From Siphonodentalium dalli (taxonomy: Eukaryota; Mollusca; Scaphopoda; Gadilida; Siphonodentaliidae), in contig CP136069.1 of the NCBI GenBank assembly GCA_032622095.1, positions 12,544,036 to 12,608,035 of the forward strand: a stretch of DNA of 64,000 nt, written 5' to 3'. Position 1 is the stretch's first letter, and each line of letters opens with the position of its first letter. Below the pieces are notes generated by a model, which saw only the letters and a list, made by a program, of their open reading frames with translations, was not told the origin of the DNA and ran no database searches. Positions 21,792-32,724 of the stretch are shown piece by piece. The position numbers were made by a program, and so were the translations under genes.

Positions 21792-22431
21792 GTATCTTGT
21801 GAACTAAATACTATTTCCCCAAACTTTTCTTTAAAATAGATAACAATTATAACCCTTCTTTAAAGGGGCACTGTACCCCAAATGAGGCCATTTATGGGAC
21901 CATCTCCATTTATACTCAACACATTATGAATTAATTTGAGCGATGGATTAGTGCACCTTTTCGGTACGCGGGATTCAGGGTATTTTGAAGCCGTATACGC
22001 GGGATTCATACTCCCGAATTAACTGGCATTCGGGTTCAAGCAAAACATCTTGGACGCAGGTTTTGATGGCGCAAAATAATATTTTGTGCTAATTATCTGT
22101 ATGAATGAGTGGGTAGAATAGCTTCTTGGGCATATTCGACCACAAATACTCTACTCCAATATCATGGATCATAATGTGTCTATGTAACTTCTGTTTGTAT
22201 CTGTCTGATATTAAAACAGTCAATTTGTATGTCATTTATCGCATATTATTTCTTAACATGTATTCAGGATTCACCCAACCCCCCCCCCCCGCCAAATTAA
22301 CTGGTATTCAGGATTCACCCCCCAAACTTAACTGGTATTCAGGATTCAGGGGGAGGGGTGATACCCTCTTGTATGCTCTATGAAATGTGCAAACAATATG
22401 GTAATTATGATGAAAATTTCATTACCATTAC

Positions 22432-23981
22432 CACCGGGGGGGGGGGGGACTGCGACGTGAGGATCGGTGGCATTCCGATAAAGAGACGGTGGAATTCCGA
22501 TAAAGAGACTGTGGAAATCCGATAAACGAGACGGTTCGCTATCGGCGACAAACGAGATTTTCTTCGTGTTTGGGCATTCAAATGGAATTGCCGTGACAAA
22601 TCAGGTTTCATATCATCATATCGTTATTTAAGTTACTAATATCCATCAAAATCTAGACGCTACAGTGACTAAAACCAATAGAATAGCCATTTAAAAGTCA
22701 CGCGACGGTTCGTTTTCCGATAAAAGACACGCGACGGTTCGTTTTTATCGGAAAACGAACCGTCGCGTGACTTTTAAATGGCGATTCTATTGGTTTAACT
22801 CACTGTAGCGTCTAGTCCAAGTCTTCTTGTACTAAAACCAGCTAAGATATTGGGATGGCGATGCTGGCGTTTAGTCCAAGACCGCCCTATATGCTCGCTT
22901 ATGACACGGCTTAAGCGTTAGTGACCCGCTCAAATAAAACCACAATTATATGAAATAAAATATCACAATTGCGACAATAAACGGATATTTTCCGCAGAAG
23001 ACATGCTATTTTATCTGAAACCCACATCAGTTGTGAATTTAAAACGGTAATTTAATGCGAAAAGAGACATTTACCTCAATGTTTACAATTTTTTTTAAGT
23101 ATGCGAACTCAGTTGACCTTGCGAACTGCGTTCGGCATTTTCCGGTGAAAATATTCCGTAGATTTTCAATCAACCACGCACGATGAATTCTCCATTGTAA
23201 TCGTAATTATACGTGACAATAAATAAATAAATACATAGATTAAATACATATTGAAGATATAAATGTAATACATTAAATAAATTACGGGAATTATAACCAT
23301 CTCACACTAGTCACAGTTTAAAACAGTGTAAACACAATGACCATTAGAATATCATGGGGGCCGCCATTTTGTTTGTATCGAAATTCGCCTCGGCCAAAAC
23401 AAACACCGGACAATGCCGAAGTTCTTCGGAACCTGAGTTCGGCTTTCAGTTAAGTAAACAAACAGAAAAAAACAACGATGTTTATGGCAATCAACCGGAA
23501 TATTCTATGTGTAATTTAACATTAAAGTTAGATTATTATACACCATTGTGACCATAAGATGTAAGCCTTTCCGATGTATATAGCATCATGTATTGATTTG
23601 CGAGGTAAATCGAGTAAAATACACCACAGATTCCCGCCACAGATCGTGGGCGTAAGTCGTGTGGTAGGATTGGTATGCAAGCGGGCTTGGACTAAACGCC
23701 AGCATCGCCATCCCAATATCTTAGCTGGTTTTAGTACAAGAAGACTTGGACTATGTAGCGTCTAGATTTTGATGGATATTAGTAACTAAGATAACTATAT
23801 GATGATATGAAACCTGATTTGTCACGGCAATTCCATTTGAATGCCCAAACACGAAGAAAATCTCGTTTGTCGCCGAAAGCGAACCGTCTCGTTTATCGGA
23901 TTTCCACCGTCTCTTTATCGGAATTCCACCGTCTCTTTATCGGAATGCCACCGATCCTCAAGTCGCAGTTCTCCCCACGTG
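22432..23981. mobile_element. Long-arm foldback element with GGTGGAATTCCGATAAAGAGAC repeats
   Basis: Arms of about 300-450 bp (22432-22885 and about 23690-23981, inverted) surround a non-repeated centre of about 800 bp. The outer arm contains two or three units of TTCCGATAAAGAGAC-GTGGA; the inner arm holds CATTCAAATGGAATTGCCGT and TTAGTACAAGAAGACTTGG. ATTAC flanks both sides (22427-22431 and 23982-23986), a possible 5-bp duplication. The left arm is longer because it holds the palindrome at 22653-22818. The middle shows no credible protein. Confidence 0.7.
22653..22818. repeat. 166-bp palindrome inside the left arm of the foldback element
   Basis: TAGACGCTACAGTGA-CTAAAACCAATAGAAT...AAAAGTCACGCGACGGTTCG is answered in reverse by CGAACCGTCGCGTGACTTTT...TCACTGTAGCGTCTA. 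The corresponding right arm (23745-23770) has only GTAGCGTCTA, so this is an insertion or arm-specific expansion. Confidence 0.75.
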
Positions 23982-24048
23982 ATTACCATGTTGTTCATAT
24001 AGAGCATGCAAGTGTATTTTGCACTAAACCATGGCTCAAATTCATTAA

Positions 24049-25028
24049 TCCTTTACCCATCAGAAGGGCCCTGTGCCAATGCATTCTCTTATATATGCGA
24101 GTCGACCATAGGTCGCCTCGAATATATAAGAGAATGCATTGGCTTAAAGGGGTACTGTACGCCATTTTCATTAAATTTCCGGTGACAACAACGATCTAAT
24201 ATATATAATATATAGAAACATAAGTAATTTGAGTCGAAGATGTATTCTGTAAACGCTCAGGTTAATAGGCTATCTTAAAATTTAATAATTTAAAAGTTAA
24301 TAATTTGATATAAATTGAATTTATGACTGGAGCCATAAAATGGCGTCAATTAAATTACGAATTTGCGTAATCAAATAAAGTAAATGAGGGATACTGGCTT
24401 GTTAAGCCGATCGCACACACGATCGCTTAAAATATTATGATGATACGGGGAGAACACCCAAGCCACTCACTGACTCGCGACGATACAATAACTTAAATGA
24501 TTATATGGGACTAGTATGCCTATAATATAACTTTTATTTGATTCATTTGGTTGAAAACTGTACAAAAATTACTCGACAACGACAATTTGTATTTTTGCAT
24601 TCCGGTAAATTTGTCATCCGTAACACTACTTCGTACTCAACAGACTTTCAAATAATGAAAAAAGTGTTACCTTATTCTCAGACTCGGAGACTATAGAAAC
24701 CAACAACAACATTTGGCGTACAGTACCCCTTTAACACATTAAAAATTATAAAATTGTTAAAGAATGTAAGAAAAAATGGTAAAAAGTGTTAAAAAAAGAT
24801 TTTTTTTTAGGCCAATGCATTCTCTTATATATGCGAGGCGACCTATGGTCGACTCGCATATATAAGAGAATGCATTGGCACAGGGCATAACTGTAACTAT
24901 CACAATGTGGCCAAGGAGCCGGTTCCAATGATATCCATATTTGTATGGTTCTATTGAGACAGACCGAAGATATTTTAGGCTGTTGAAGCTTTATTTGGCC
25001 GGTTTTGACCGTTTTGTTGGGTAAAGGG
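24049..25028. mobile_element. TTAA-type MITE (CCCTTTACCCAAC family), split by a smaller TTAA element
   Basis: The left end reads TCCTTTACCCATCAGAAGGG after TTAA (24045-24048). The right end TGTTGGGTAAAGGG is followed by TTAA (25029-25032). Core hairpins lie at 24069-24143 and 24810-24884. The subterminal segment with GAGCCGGTTCCAATGATATCC matches the copies at 42111, 46501 and 58037. At the TTAA next to the first hairpin the element is interrupted by 24148-24730. Confidence 0.82.
24148..24730. mobile_element. TTAA-type element (AGGGGTACTGTACGCC ends) nested in the hairpin-flanking TTAA
   Basis: Perfect 16-bp ends AGGGGTACTGTACGCC and GGCGTACAGTACCCCT lie between TTAA at 24144-24147 and 24731-24734. 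Removing it and one TTAA restores exactly the GGCTTAACACATTAAAAATT junction seen in uninterrupted copies. It is 583 bp with no protein. Confidence 0.85.
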
Positions 25029-25106
25029 TTAATTTGTTGCATATATTCTGTTGAGTAGAAAAGGAGATGGTCCCATAAATGGTCGGATTTAGTGTACAGT
25101 ACCCCT

Positions 25107-26223
25107 TTACAAAAATATTCCAGATGCGTCTACTATTTTATTCATGTTATTTACATGGGCTAGCCCTCTTCGTTTATCTGGATTCCATCAGGCACTGCAC
25201 CTCCAAGTGAACATTTATTCCAACATGTAAGTTCGTGAAACCTCTCTCTTCTTTGCTGCTGTGTCTGACTTATAATAGGTTGTTAGACGAGGACCACTCA
25301 CTTCAACCAAACCAGCTTAGCTCTGTTCCGTTCGGGTCGATAAACATTGGAAAATAGCTCTAATTTTGAGTGTCGATTGCATGTTGTAACAATTATGCTA
25401 AATCTGGGGCCCTCTGAACTCGTCTTTTCAAACTTAAAATCCATATAATTAGTGTACGACGAAGAGCCACGCTACCCGACCAATTAAGTTTGTCAACGCG
25501 CCGAACCGCGCGCAATTAGCAAAGTCGTCCTGATAAGCATTACCTTCGTTTGTGAGATACCTGAGTTAAATATCTTAAATATCTTGCAGTCTTTGATGTT
25601 ATCGGGGTACATGGCTAATCATATAGCGATAATAGGTCAACACGCTTAACAAAGCGAGGTAATAAATTCATTTTTGGGGTCGTTCTTTTAATATATGTGT
25701 GCCGTCTTCGAGTGGAAGTATATTATTATTGTGGGCGGGGTGTAGAAAAAATACACACGTGAGTCAACAATGACATGGGTGGAAGTACACGATAACCACC
25801 TTGAACTCAACTAAACCAGATCAGATTACTAGATATGAGACGAATAAATTAAACGCTTGTAATCTTAATTTGACATCCGTTTATACGATATTCCCAGCAA
25901 AACAACAAATCTTAAAATAACACAAACATATAATTAAATATGGTGAAAAAAATTGAGCATTTAGTATATCCTGAAATAGTGCACCTTAATTTATAGACAT
26001 AATTCACCCCAATGAGAATCAGGCAAAATTAGAGACATCCCCATGCATTATAAGACAACTGGTCCAAATTTGGTTCCATATATAGAGAACCTGCATGCCA
26101 TGGTACCAAGATATAGAACCCAGCAGTTGCGTTCCATGGTTGACTCTGTTCCAGGTCAGTGGAACCAAATCACGGAGGAACCAAAATCCAGATCTAACAT
26201 TTCAGAACCTGTAATCAGGAACT
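25107..26223. other. Gene-free stretch
   Basis: It appears largely unique. A donor-like AACATGTAAGT near 25227 follows about 20 open codons, but no matching acceptor or recognisable protein is seen, so no exon is called. Confidence 0.45.
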
Positions 26224-26227
26224 TTAA

Positions 26228-26687
26228 AGGTACTCAATCCGATCAGACGCTCCTAAATTACTATTTATTTGGCTTCGGGGATAAAAAATATTTGATTCAA
26301 GTCGAGGAACCCACCCATCAAAGCTCAAGAGTGATCAGATATTGATTTTTGAAGTTTGTTATTTCTCGAGATGTGTACTAATAATTGCCCCAGAATCACG
26401 TGGTCAAACGGACAAATTGCGGATGAAGATGGATAACTCTATAAAATCAAATGGTAATATTAACCACTTGATTTTAGAGTTCTCCATCTTCATCTGCAAT
26501 TTTGACCGAGACTATCCTTTTGACGGCGTGTTTCTGTGCCACAAACAATAGAAATAACAAACTTCAAATATCGAAATCTGATCACTCTGAGCGTCGATGG
26601 GTAGTTTCCTCGGATCGAATCAAATATTGTTTACCCCCGAAGCTAAAGAAATAGTAATTTAGGAGCGTCTGATCGGATTGAGCACGT
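26228..26687. mobile_element. TTAA-type foldback MITE with CTCAATCCGATCAGACGCTCC arms
   Basis: TTAA lies at 26224-26227 and 26688-26691. The arms AGGTACTCAATCCGATCAGA and, inverted, TCTGATCGGATTGAGCACGT extend inward for about 150 bp (TAAATTACTATTT, GTGATCAGATATTGA). A central palindrome pairs GATGAAGATGGA-AACTCTA with TAGAGTTCTCCATCTTCATC. The 100-codon open frame over the left arm follows from the repeat. Confidence 0.72.
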
Positions 26688-26691
26688 TTAA

Positions 26692-27429
26692 GTAACTGGT
26701 TCTTCATTGAACCTGCTCACTAAAATCCGTTGATTCCAAGCACGATGGGAATCACGTGGTTTCGACTTGATGAGTATTTCGCATGGCCGAAGCGATCGCA
26801 AACGCGACCAGAAATGGCGAAAATGGTAATATACTATATATAGGATATGATATATTACATAGTATTTTTGGCAGCTACGAGCATATGCTATGCTATTTTT
26901 CAAACAAGCTGATACCTTATTTGGGCCCAAACGCACAGTTATAACAGTCAATATATTATGTTTTGTGTCAGTACCTTTCGCTCGCCTCGGCCATTTTGGA
27001 TGCGTGGTATAATCACTAACATCGAAACCACGTGATTTCCCATGTGTTTGTGGGAACACGACCTTGCTTTAAAATTCTAGTCTAAATACGCACGTGCGGA
27101 TTGTCCCCCATTCCTATTACACTCTATCTATTATCACTGTCTTGAATTGTGGGTAATTCGATTTCTCTCGTCGCAAATAGGAGAAAAAGGTGTGTAACAA
27201 TCTATTATATATTTTGGAACTTCTGTCTGTCTGCTTTTAATTGGCTAATGTACTTATTCCCAATGAGAAACGTTTGTTGCAAATAGTTTGAGGGAAAGCC
27301 ACAAATGCACTGGACTTTCAGCATAATACTAAAGTTCTGGTGTTGTCAATGATATAATTGCTCTATAAGCTCCTGCGTCACTGCGCGTGCCGGTAATAAA
27401 CGTGTGTCTTGCTAAATCGTGAGAGCGAA
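26692..27429. other. Gene-free stretch with a weak inverted pair
   Basis: GGAATCACGTGGTTTCGA near 26750 and TCGAAACCACGTGATTTCCC near 27024 form a loose inverted pair about 280 bp apart, perhaps an old foldback. No target duplication or gene was found. Confidence 0.45.
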
Positions 27430-27830
27430 TTTAGAGGCTAATTGTGTTATAAATATATATATATATCTGTCTGCCTGTCTGTCTGTCTGTATGTATGTGT
27501 TATAGCCTCGAAAACAGCTCGACCGACCCGACTCGAATTTTGTCTGTAGGCCTATTTTGATCCCGCGAACAATATGGGCGGGTCCAATTTCACGTGCGAC
27601 ATTAACCTTGCTCATACATGCGTACGCTCATATAGGCATGTTTCTGGACCTCGACCGATCCGACTCAAATTTGGTATATAGGCCTACTTTGATCCCGGGA
27701 ACAATATGGACGGGTCCAATTTCACATGCGACCGTGTCCTTGACTTGACCTTGACCTCGCTCATATACGCTCATATAGGCATGTTTCTGTACCGACGCTG
27801 TATATTCGACGATCACAGGAAATCCCTAAA
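27430..27830. repeat. (CTGT)n tract and two ~150-bp direct repeats
   Basis: (CTGT)n with CTGC variants at about 27464-27498. Then two units contain CTCGACCGA-CCGACTC-AATTT, TAGGCCTA-TTTGATCCCG, GAACAATATGG-CGGGTCCAA and CATATAGGCATGTTTCTG (about 27515-27645 and 27648-27790). Confidence 0.7.
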
Positions 27831-27862
27831 TATAGACCGGACGAAGTCGGAGACATCAGCTA

Positions 27863-28045
27863 CAGTAATGTCCAAAGTAATTGACCCCTTAACCACAGCA
27901 GAATTATGGGTAATTTTTCAGGATTTAATTGGAAATATGGCGAGAGCTTTTCGATGAATGGCAACAAGCCACATTTCCGACTAAAGCCTGAAAAATTACC
28001 CCTAATTCTGCTGTGGTTAAGGGGTCAATTACTTTGGACATTACG
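27863..28045. mobile_element. Foldback MITE, CAGTAATGTCC variant, TA-flanked on the left
   Basis: CAGTAATGTCCAAAGTAATT after TA (27861-27862) is inverted at AATTACTTTGGACATTACG. The terminal base pair on the right is changed and an extra A precedes TA. The TCCAAAGTAATTGACC variant is also the subterminal sequence of the element at 50338. Confidence 0.78.
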
Positions 28046-28374
28046 ATAGTACGTTTATAAATATAATTGGACATTCTCTTCAGACATCAAAACGTTTTCG
28101 GGGTGGGGTTTTTCGGGGGGGTGGGGGTTTGCATTCGATGTAAATACGGAATATCGTCTAGAAACGCCAAAATATTTGATCAAAAATAATTTTAATTTCA
28201 GTAGAATCACATAATTTTGTTTTTACCCGAGAACCAAATGAGGAATTAACACGAAGGAACTATTTGGTTCTATTTTATAGAGAACCAAACTCTGCTCAGA
28301 TTGCATGGTTCAGCCCATATAGGCAGAGATTATAATAATTTTTAGTTCCATGTGGAAAGATATGGAACCCTTAT
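28046..28374. other. Gene-free stretch
   Basis: G-rich run near 28110-28130 and AT-rich sequence; nothing supported. Confidence 0.45.
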
Positions 28375-29380
28375 TAGCTCAACTTTACTTTGTAAAGTTT
28401 GAGCTATTGCCATGGCTTGGTATCCACCGTGAGGGTGTGTGTGTGTGTGCGCGCGTGCGTGATTCGTCACCAATTTCCTTTAGCAGGGGCTACAGGTCGT
28501 ACCTTTGGTCGGATCATTATGAAATTTGTCATGGGCGTTGACATTTACGTGTAAATGGGAACGAGTCATTTTGGGGTCATTCGACAAAAAAACATGGCGG
28601 CCATCTTGGATTTCAGAATTCAATCCATTAGCACGGGCTAATCTGATCATCATGAAATTTGTCGTGGAAATTAATATTGACATGCAGATGGGAACGAGTA
28701 ATATATGTTGGGGTCATTCAGCAAAATCAAACATGGCCGCCAGCAGCCATCTTGGATTTCAAAATTCAATCCATTAGCACGGGCTACAGGTCGTACTGTT
28801 TGTCTGATCGTCGTGAAATTTGTCATGAAAGTTAATATTGAGATGTAGATGGGAACGAGTTTTTTTGGGGTCATTCGGCCGACAAACATGGCCCCCAGCA
28901 GCCATCTTGGATTTTACTCTTTGCATGACTAAATCTTTTTGGCACAGGCTACAGGTCGCACCTTTGGTCGGATCATTATGAAATTTGTCATGGCTGTTGA
29001 CATTGACCTAGAGATGGGAACGAGTCATTTTGGGCTCATTCGGCCATAAAACATGGCCGCCAGCAACCATCTTGAATTTTAATCTTTGCATGACTAAATC
29101 CTTTGACACCCCAACAGTCCACTTCCCTCACCCAATCATCACCAAACTTCATATTAATCTTGATATTGATCTACTAGATGGAAGCTATCAAATGTTTTTG
29201 AATTTCATTAGAAAACATAACCATCCCCAACATCTTGGATTTTACTTTATATATCTCTTCATGTTGATAATCTAGTATTACTTAGACCTTTCAACTTTCC
29301 GCATTCCTAATCTCTCCATTGACTGTAACACATTAAATTATTCCCTTTCCAAGTTGAGCTACAGTGTCATTGACACTTTC
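28375..29380. repeat. Fullest copy of the GAGCTATTGCCATGG / GCCATCTTGGATTT repeat family
   Basis: The head TAGCTCAACTTTACTTTG, GAGCTATTGCCATGGC is followed by four units of 134-166 bp. Each has GGCTACAGGTCGTACC, GATCATTATGAAATTTGTCA, GATGGGAACGAGT, CATTCGGCC, AACATGGCCGCCAGC and CATCTTGGATTT (GGGAACGAG near 28557, 28691, 28851 and 29017). The tail is AAGTTGAGCTACAGTGTCAT TGACACTTTC. Head and tail also occur at 10447, 36525, 40220 and 48760. There is no poly-A tail or RT, and the class is unknown. Confidence 0.72.
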
Positions 29381-29451
29381 ATATCAATTGGGTTCTCCGT
29401 TTATTTCGGTGTGCTCACTGAAAACCTTGTTGACTAAATTGTCTACTCAAC

Positions 29452-29556
29452 CAAACCTTGAAATAGTGTGTCTGTCATTTGCAGAATGAGGTCCCCAGAG
29501 GGTGAATTTAGTGATGCTACCCCGCATAGCGACAGACACCCTATTTCAAGGCTTGT
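29452..29556. repeat. Short double-hairpin family copy (CAAACCTTG...CAAGGCTTG) with a lost arm
   Basis: The outer ends AAACCTTGAAATAGTGTGTC TG and CAGACACCCTATTTCAAGGC are inverted. One GAGGTCCCCAGAGGGTGAATTT arm remains, but the opposite arm is deleted at GCATAGCG. It is related to the intact copy at 46212-46359. Confidence 0.75.
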
Positions 29557-29804
29557 ACTCAACACGTTGAGTGTTATTTGTTGAGAGTTTGTACTCGGCG
29601 GTTTAGTAACGAGTATCAGTTAAGACAAATCAGGATATCTGTTTCACCTTCAGTCAACATGTTGATTAAAAGTTCCAGGAAAATGAATTCAATTTAAAAC
29701 AGTGTGCATCTATAACATTTCAACATTATATTGTGGATCATTAATTGAAATGGAAGGGGATAGCCGATCGGTATATGTCATAACTTTATAAGTCCCCCAT
29801 TAAA

Positions 29805-30346
29805 CAGGGGGGGGGGTCGGAAAAAAAATTCAGGCACGTATGGCATTTTTTCCCTTTCGATAATTTTTTGTACCCACCCACCCCCACCGCCAATTTTTTT
29901 TCCGTTTTCGGCAGTTTTTTCCGACCATTTTTTGACACCCACCCCCCCTTTTAACACTAAAACAGAGATTTGAGGGGGGAAATTCACTGTAAACAGCTGT
30001 ATATGAATTTCTGTGCATACTATTTATCATGGATGTTAACATGGACATGTAAATAGGAATGAGTCATTTTGAGGTCATTCGGCCAAAAAAACATGGCTGC
30101 CAGCGGCCATCTTGGATTTCAAAATTTGCAACAAAATACAACACGATAACTGCCTGCAGTCAGTTTACAGTTAGAATTACATTATTTCTCTCATTCAAAG
30201 TGGTTTTGAAGCCCAACTCATTGCCAAAACACTAAAAAACAAGCAGGAAATTTGTTTTTTAGTTGCGGAAAAAATTGCTTGTTGGTGGCTTTGACCACCC
30301 ACCCACCCCGGCATACGTGCCGGAAATTTCACCCCCCCCCCCCCTG
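29805..30346. mobile_element. CAGGGGGG-ended element with 7-bp CATTAAA duplication
   Basis: CAGGGGGGGG at 29805 and CCCCCCCCTG ending at 30346 are flanked by identical CATTAAA (29798-29804 and 30347-30353). Shared subterminal GGCACGTA-G and TGCCGG-AAATTTC also invert. A fragment of the GCCATCTTGGATTT family (about 30010-30128) occupies the middle. No transposase. Confidence 0.68.
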
Positions 30347-30353
30347 CATTAAA

Positions 30354-30877
30354 GAGTAAATATTTTGAAGCCGAGGTTCTAATTTCATGAACACCACAAA
30401 CAATCCACACACAAATATTTATTAATATTTTCCAACAGACCATTATCGGATACTATCGATGACATTGGGTTATATAATATACATGTAGGTTTAGGAATAA
30501 CTATTATAAAGTTCTACAAATGGCCATACATAAATTATAAGGTACTTTGTGTATTATGGTGCCCCCCACCCCCTGGCATCCAACATAAATTTAGTCATGA
30601 CATCCGGAATACTCTATAACAGAGGGGTGGCATCCGGAGTACTATTTGCTATAGGAAATAATTATTTTAAATAAGATCACTTGAATCGATTTTTTTAATT
30701 ATTTTATTGGATATCTGCCCTTTTAATATATGATCCCATATGTATACACATACATAGGCCTACACGTAGGCCTACTTGTAATCTTTGACGGGGAATTTCA
30801 TATATTAAACGTTTCCCGATATTTCCCGTTCTGATTCGGTCGCTGATTCTAGATATCATTCTGCTAACAAATATTCC
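30354..30877. other. Gene-free stretch
   Basis: A duplicated GGCATCC-GA-TACT phrase near 30598-30645 is the only structure seen. Confidence 0.45.
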
Positions 30878-30880
30878 TAA

Positions 30881-31285
30881 GGCCAAAATAATAATAAAAA
30901 AAAGACCTGTGTTTCTGGTGACCCACCCGCCCCTATTCCAGCGCCCCAACCGTTTTCATTTTATTGATTTTGCAAAATTAGTACGCATCCGATTTTATTT
31001 TCATTGTAAACTGATTCATTTCCGAAAAAATGGACACATCGCGTGTACTGTTAAACCGGAAATTATACCGCACTTCAGTTAGGTCACAGCTGAATCAAAT
31101 TAATTTATAGTATATTACAAACAAGGAGAAGAAGTCAAGGAGGGGGGGTATTCATATTTATTTCTAGCAAAGTTGAAAATAAAATGAAAAAATAAAATAG
31201 AATGAAAAGCCACCCGTCCGCCCAGTGGTCCGCCCCTATTTTTTCTTGCATGTCACCAGAAACACAGGTATATATTTTTTTGGCC
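30881..31285. mobile_element. PIF/Harbinger-like MITE (GGCCAAAA ends), TAA-flanked
   Basis: GGCCAAAATAATAATAAAAA and, inverted, TATATATTTTTTTGGCC carry the shared inner block CCTGTGTTTCTGGTGAC. The flanks are TAA (30878-30880 and 31286-31288). The ends match the element at 8413. A one-ended fragment GGCCAAAACAAAAAACTTCT is at about 45509 in the RPL28 intron. Confidence 0.75.
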
Positions 31286-31389
31286 TAACCATACTCCTTT
31301 TTAAAGTAAAATCAATCGGTTGTTGAGCGATTTCACTTTCAGTGTTGAGTAAAACTTTTACTGAAATCGTTGAGTATAAAATGTTCACT

Positions 31390-32724
31390 CAACACTTTAG
31401 TCAACGTTGCTTGGTGGTATATTTACACTACGGTTGAGTACCGTTGCTTGGTGGTATATTTACACTACGGTTGAGTAATGTTGCTTGGTGGTATACTTAC
31501 ACTACACTTTAGTCAACGTTGCTTGGTGGTATATTTACACTACGGTTGAGTAACGTTGCTTGGTGGTATATTTACACACTACGGTTGAGTAACGTTGATT
31601 GGTGGTATAGTTACACTACGGTTGAGTAACGTTGATTGGTGGTATAGTTACACTACGGTTCAGTAACGTTGCTTGGTGGTATCTTACACTACGGTTGAGT
31701 AACGTTGCTTGGTGGTATAGTTACACTACGGTTGAGTAACGTTGATTGGTGGTATAGTTACACTACGGTTGAGTAACGTTGATTGTTGGTATAGTTACAC
31801 TACGGTTGAGTAACGTTGATTGGTGGTATAGTTACACTACGGTTGAGTAACGTTGCTTGGTGGTATACTTACACTACGGTTGAGTAACGTTGCTTGGTGG
31901 TATACTTACACTACGGTTGAGTAACGTTGCTTGGTGGTATAGTTACACTACGGTTGAGTAACGTTGCTTGGTGGTATAGTTACACTACGGTTGAGTAACG
32001 TTGATTGGTGGTATAGTTACACTACGGTTGAGTAACGTTGCTTGGTGGTATAGTTACACTACGGTTGAGTACGTTGTTTGGTGGTATAGTTACACTACGG
32101 TTGAGTAACGTTGCTTGGTGGTATACTTACACTACGGTTGAGTAACGTTGATTGGTGGTATAGTTACACTACGGTTGAGTAACGTTGCTTGGTGGGATAG
32201 TTACACTACGGTTGAGTAACGTTGATTGGTGGGATACTTACACTACGGTTGAGTAACGTTGCTTGGTGGTATAGTTACACTACGGTTGAGTAACGTTGCT
32301 TGGTGGTATACTTACACTACGGTTGAGTAACGTTGATTGGTGGTATAGTTACACTACGGTTGAGTAACGTTGCTTGGTGGGATACTTACACTACGGTTGA
32401 GTAACGTTGCTTGGTGGGATACTTACACTACGGTTCAGTAACGTTGATTGGTGGTATACTTACACTACGGTTGAGTAACGTTGATTGGTGGTATAGTTAC
32501 ACTACGGTTGAGTAACGTTGATTGGTGGTATAGTTACACTACGGTTGAGTAACGTTGATTGGTGGTATAGTTACACTACGGTTGAGTAACGTTGATTGGT
32601 GGGATACTTACACTACGGTTGAGTAACGTTGATTGGTGGTATAGTTACACTACGGTTGAGTAAAGTTGCTTGGTGGTATACTTACACTACGGTTGAGTAA
32701 CGTTGCTTGGTGGTATATTTACGT
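31390..32724. repeat. 37-bp minisatellite, about 35 copies
   Basis: The unit is ACGGTTGAGTAACGTTG plus CTTGGTGGTATAGTTACACT, tandemly repeated about 35 times. Variable positions are C/A in GTTGCTTGG/GTTGATTGG, G/C/T in TATAGTT/TATACTT/TATATTT, and GGTGGTA/GGTGGGA. Three units have lost or gained a few bases. There are no unique spacers, so it is not CRISPR-like. Confidence 0.95.

Larger units (their letters stand above)
21864..25106. mobile_element. TTAA-type element with AGGGGCACTGTACC ends (outer level of a nested stack)
   Basis: The left end AGGGGCACTGTACCCCAAAT follows TTAA (21860-21863). The inverted right end ATTTAGTGTACAGTACCCCT is followed by TTAC, one change from TTAA. Arms match for about 60 bp, including CCATTTATGGGACCATCTCC on both sides. 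The interior is mostly later insertions: a foldback element (22432-23981) and a TTAA MITE (24049-25028) that itself holds a smaller element with related AGGGGTACTGTACG ends. No transposase is visible. Confidence 0.7.

Noticed and set aside
23807-24199. 130-codon plus-strand frame
   Set aside because: Built from the right arm of the foldback element and the hairpin of the adjacent MITE.
26043-26345. 100-codon frame
   Set aside because: Half of it is the left arm of a TTAA foldback MITE.
26688-27059. 123-codon minus-strand frame
   Set aside because: No motif; it covers MITE flank and a weak inverted repeat.
31390-32724. CRISPR-like regular repeat
   Set aside because: Units are head-to-tail with no unique spacers, in an animal genome; it is a minisatellite.
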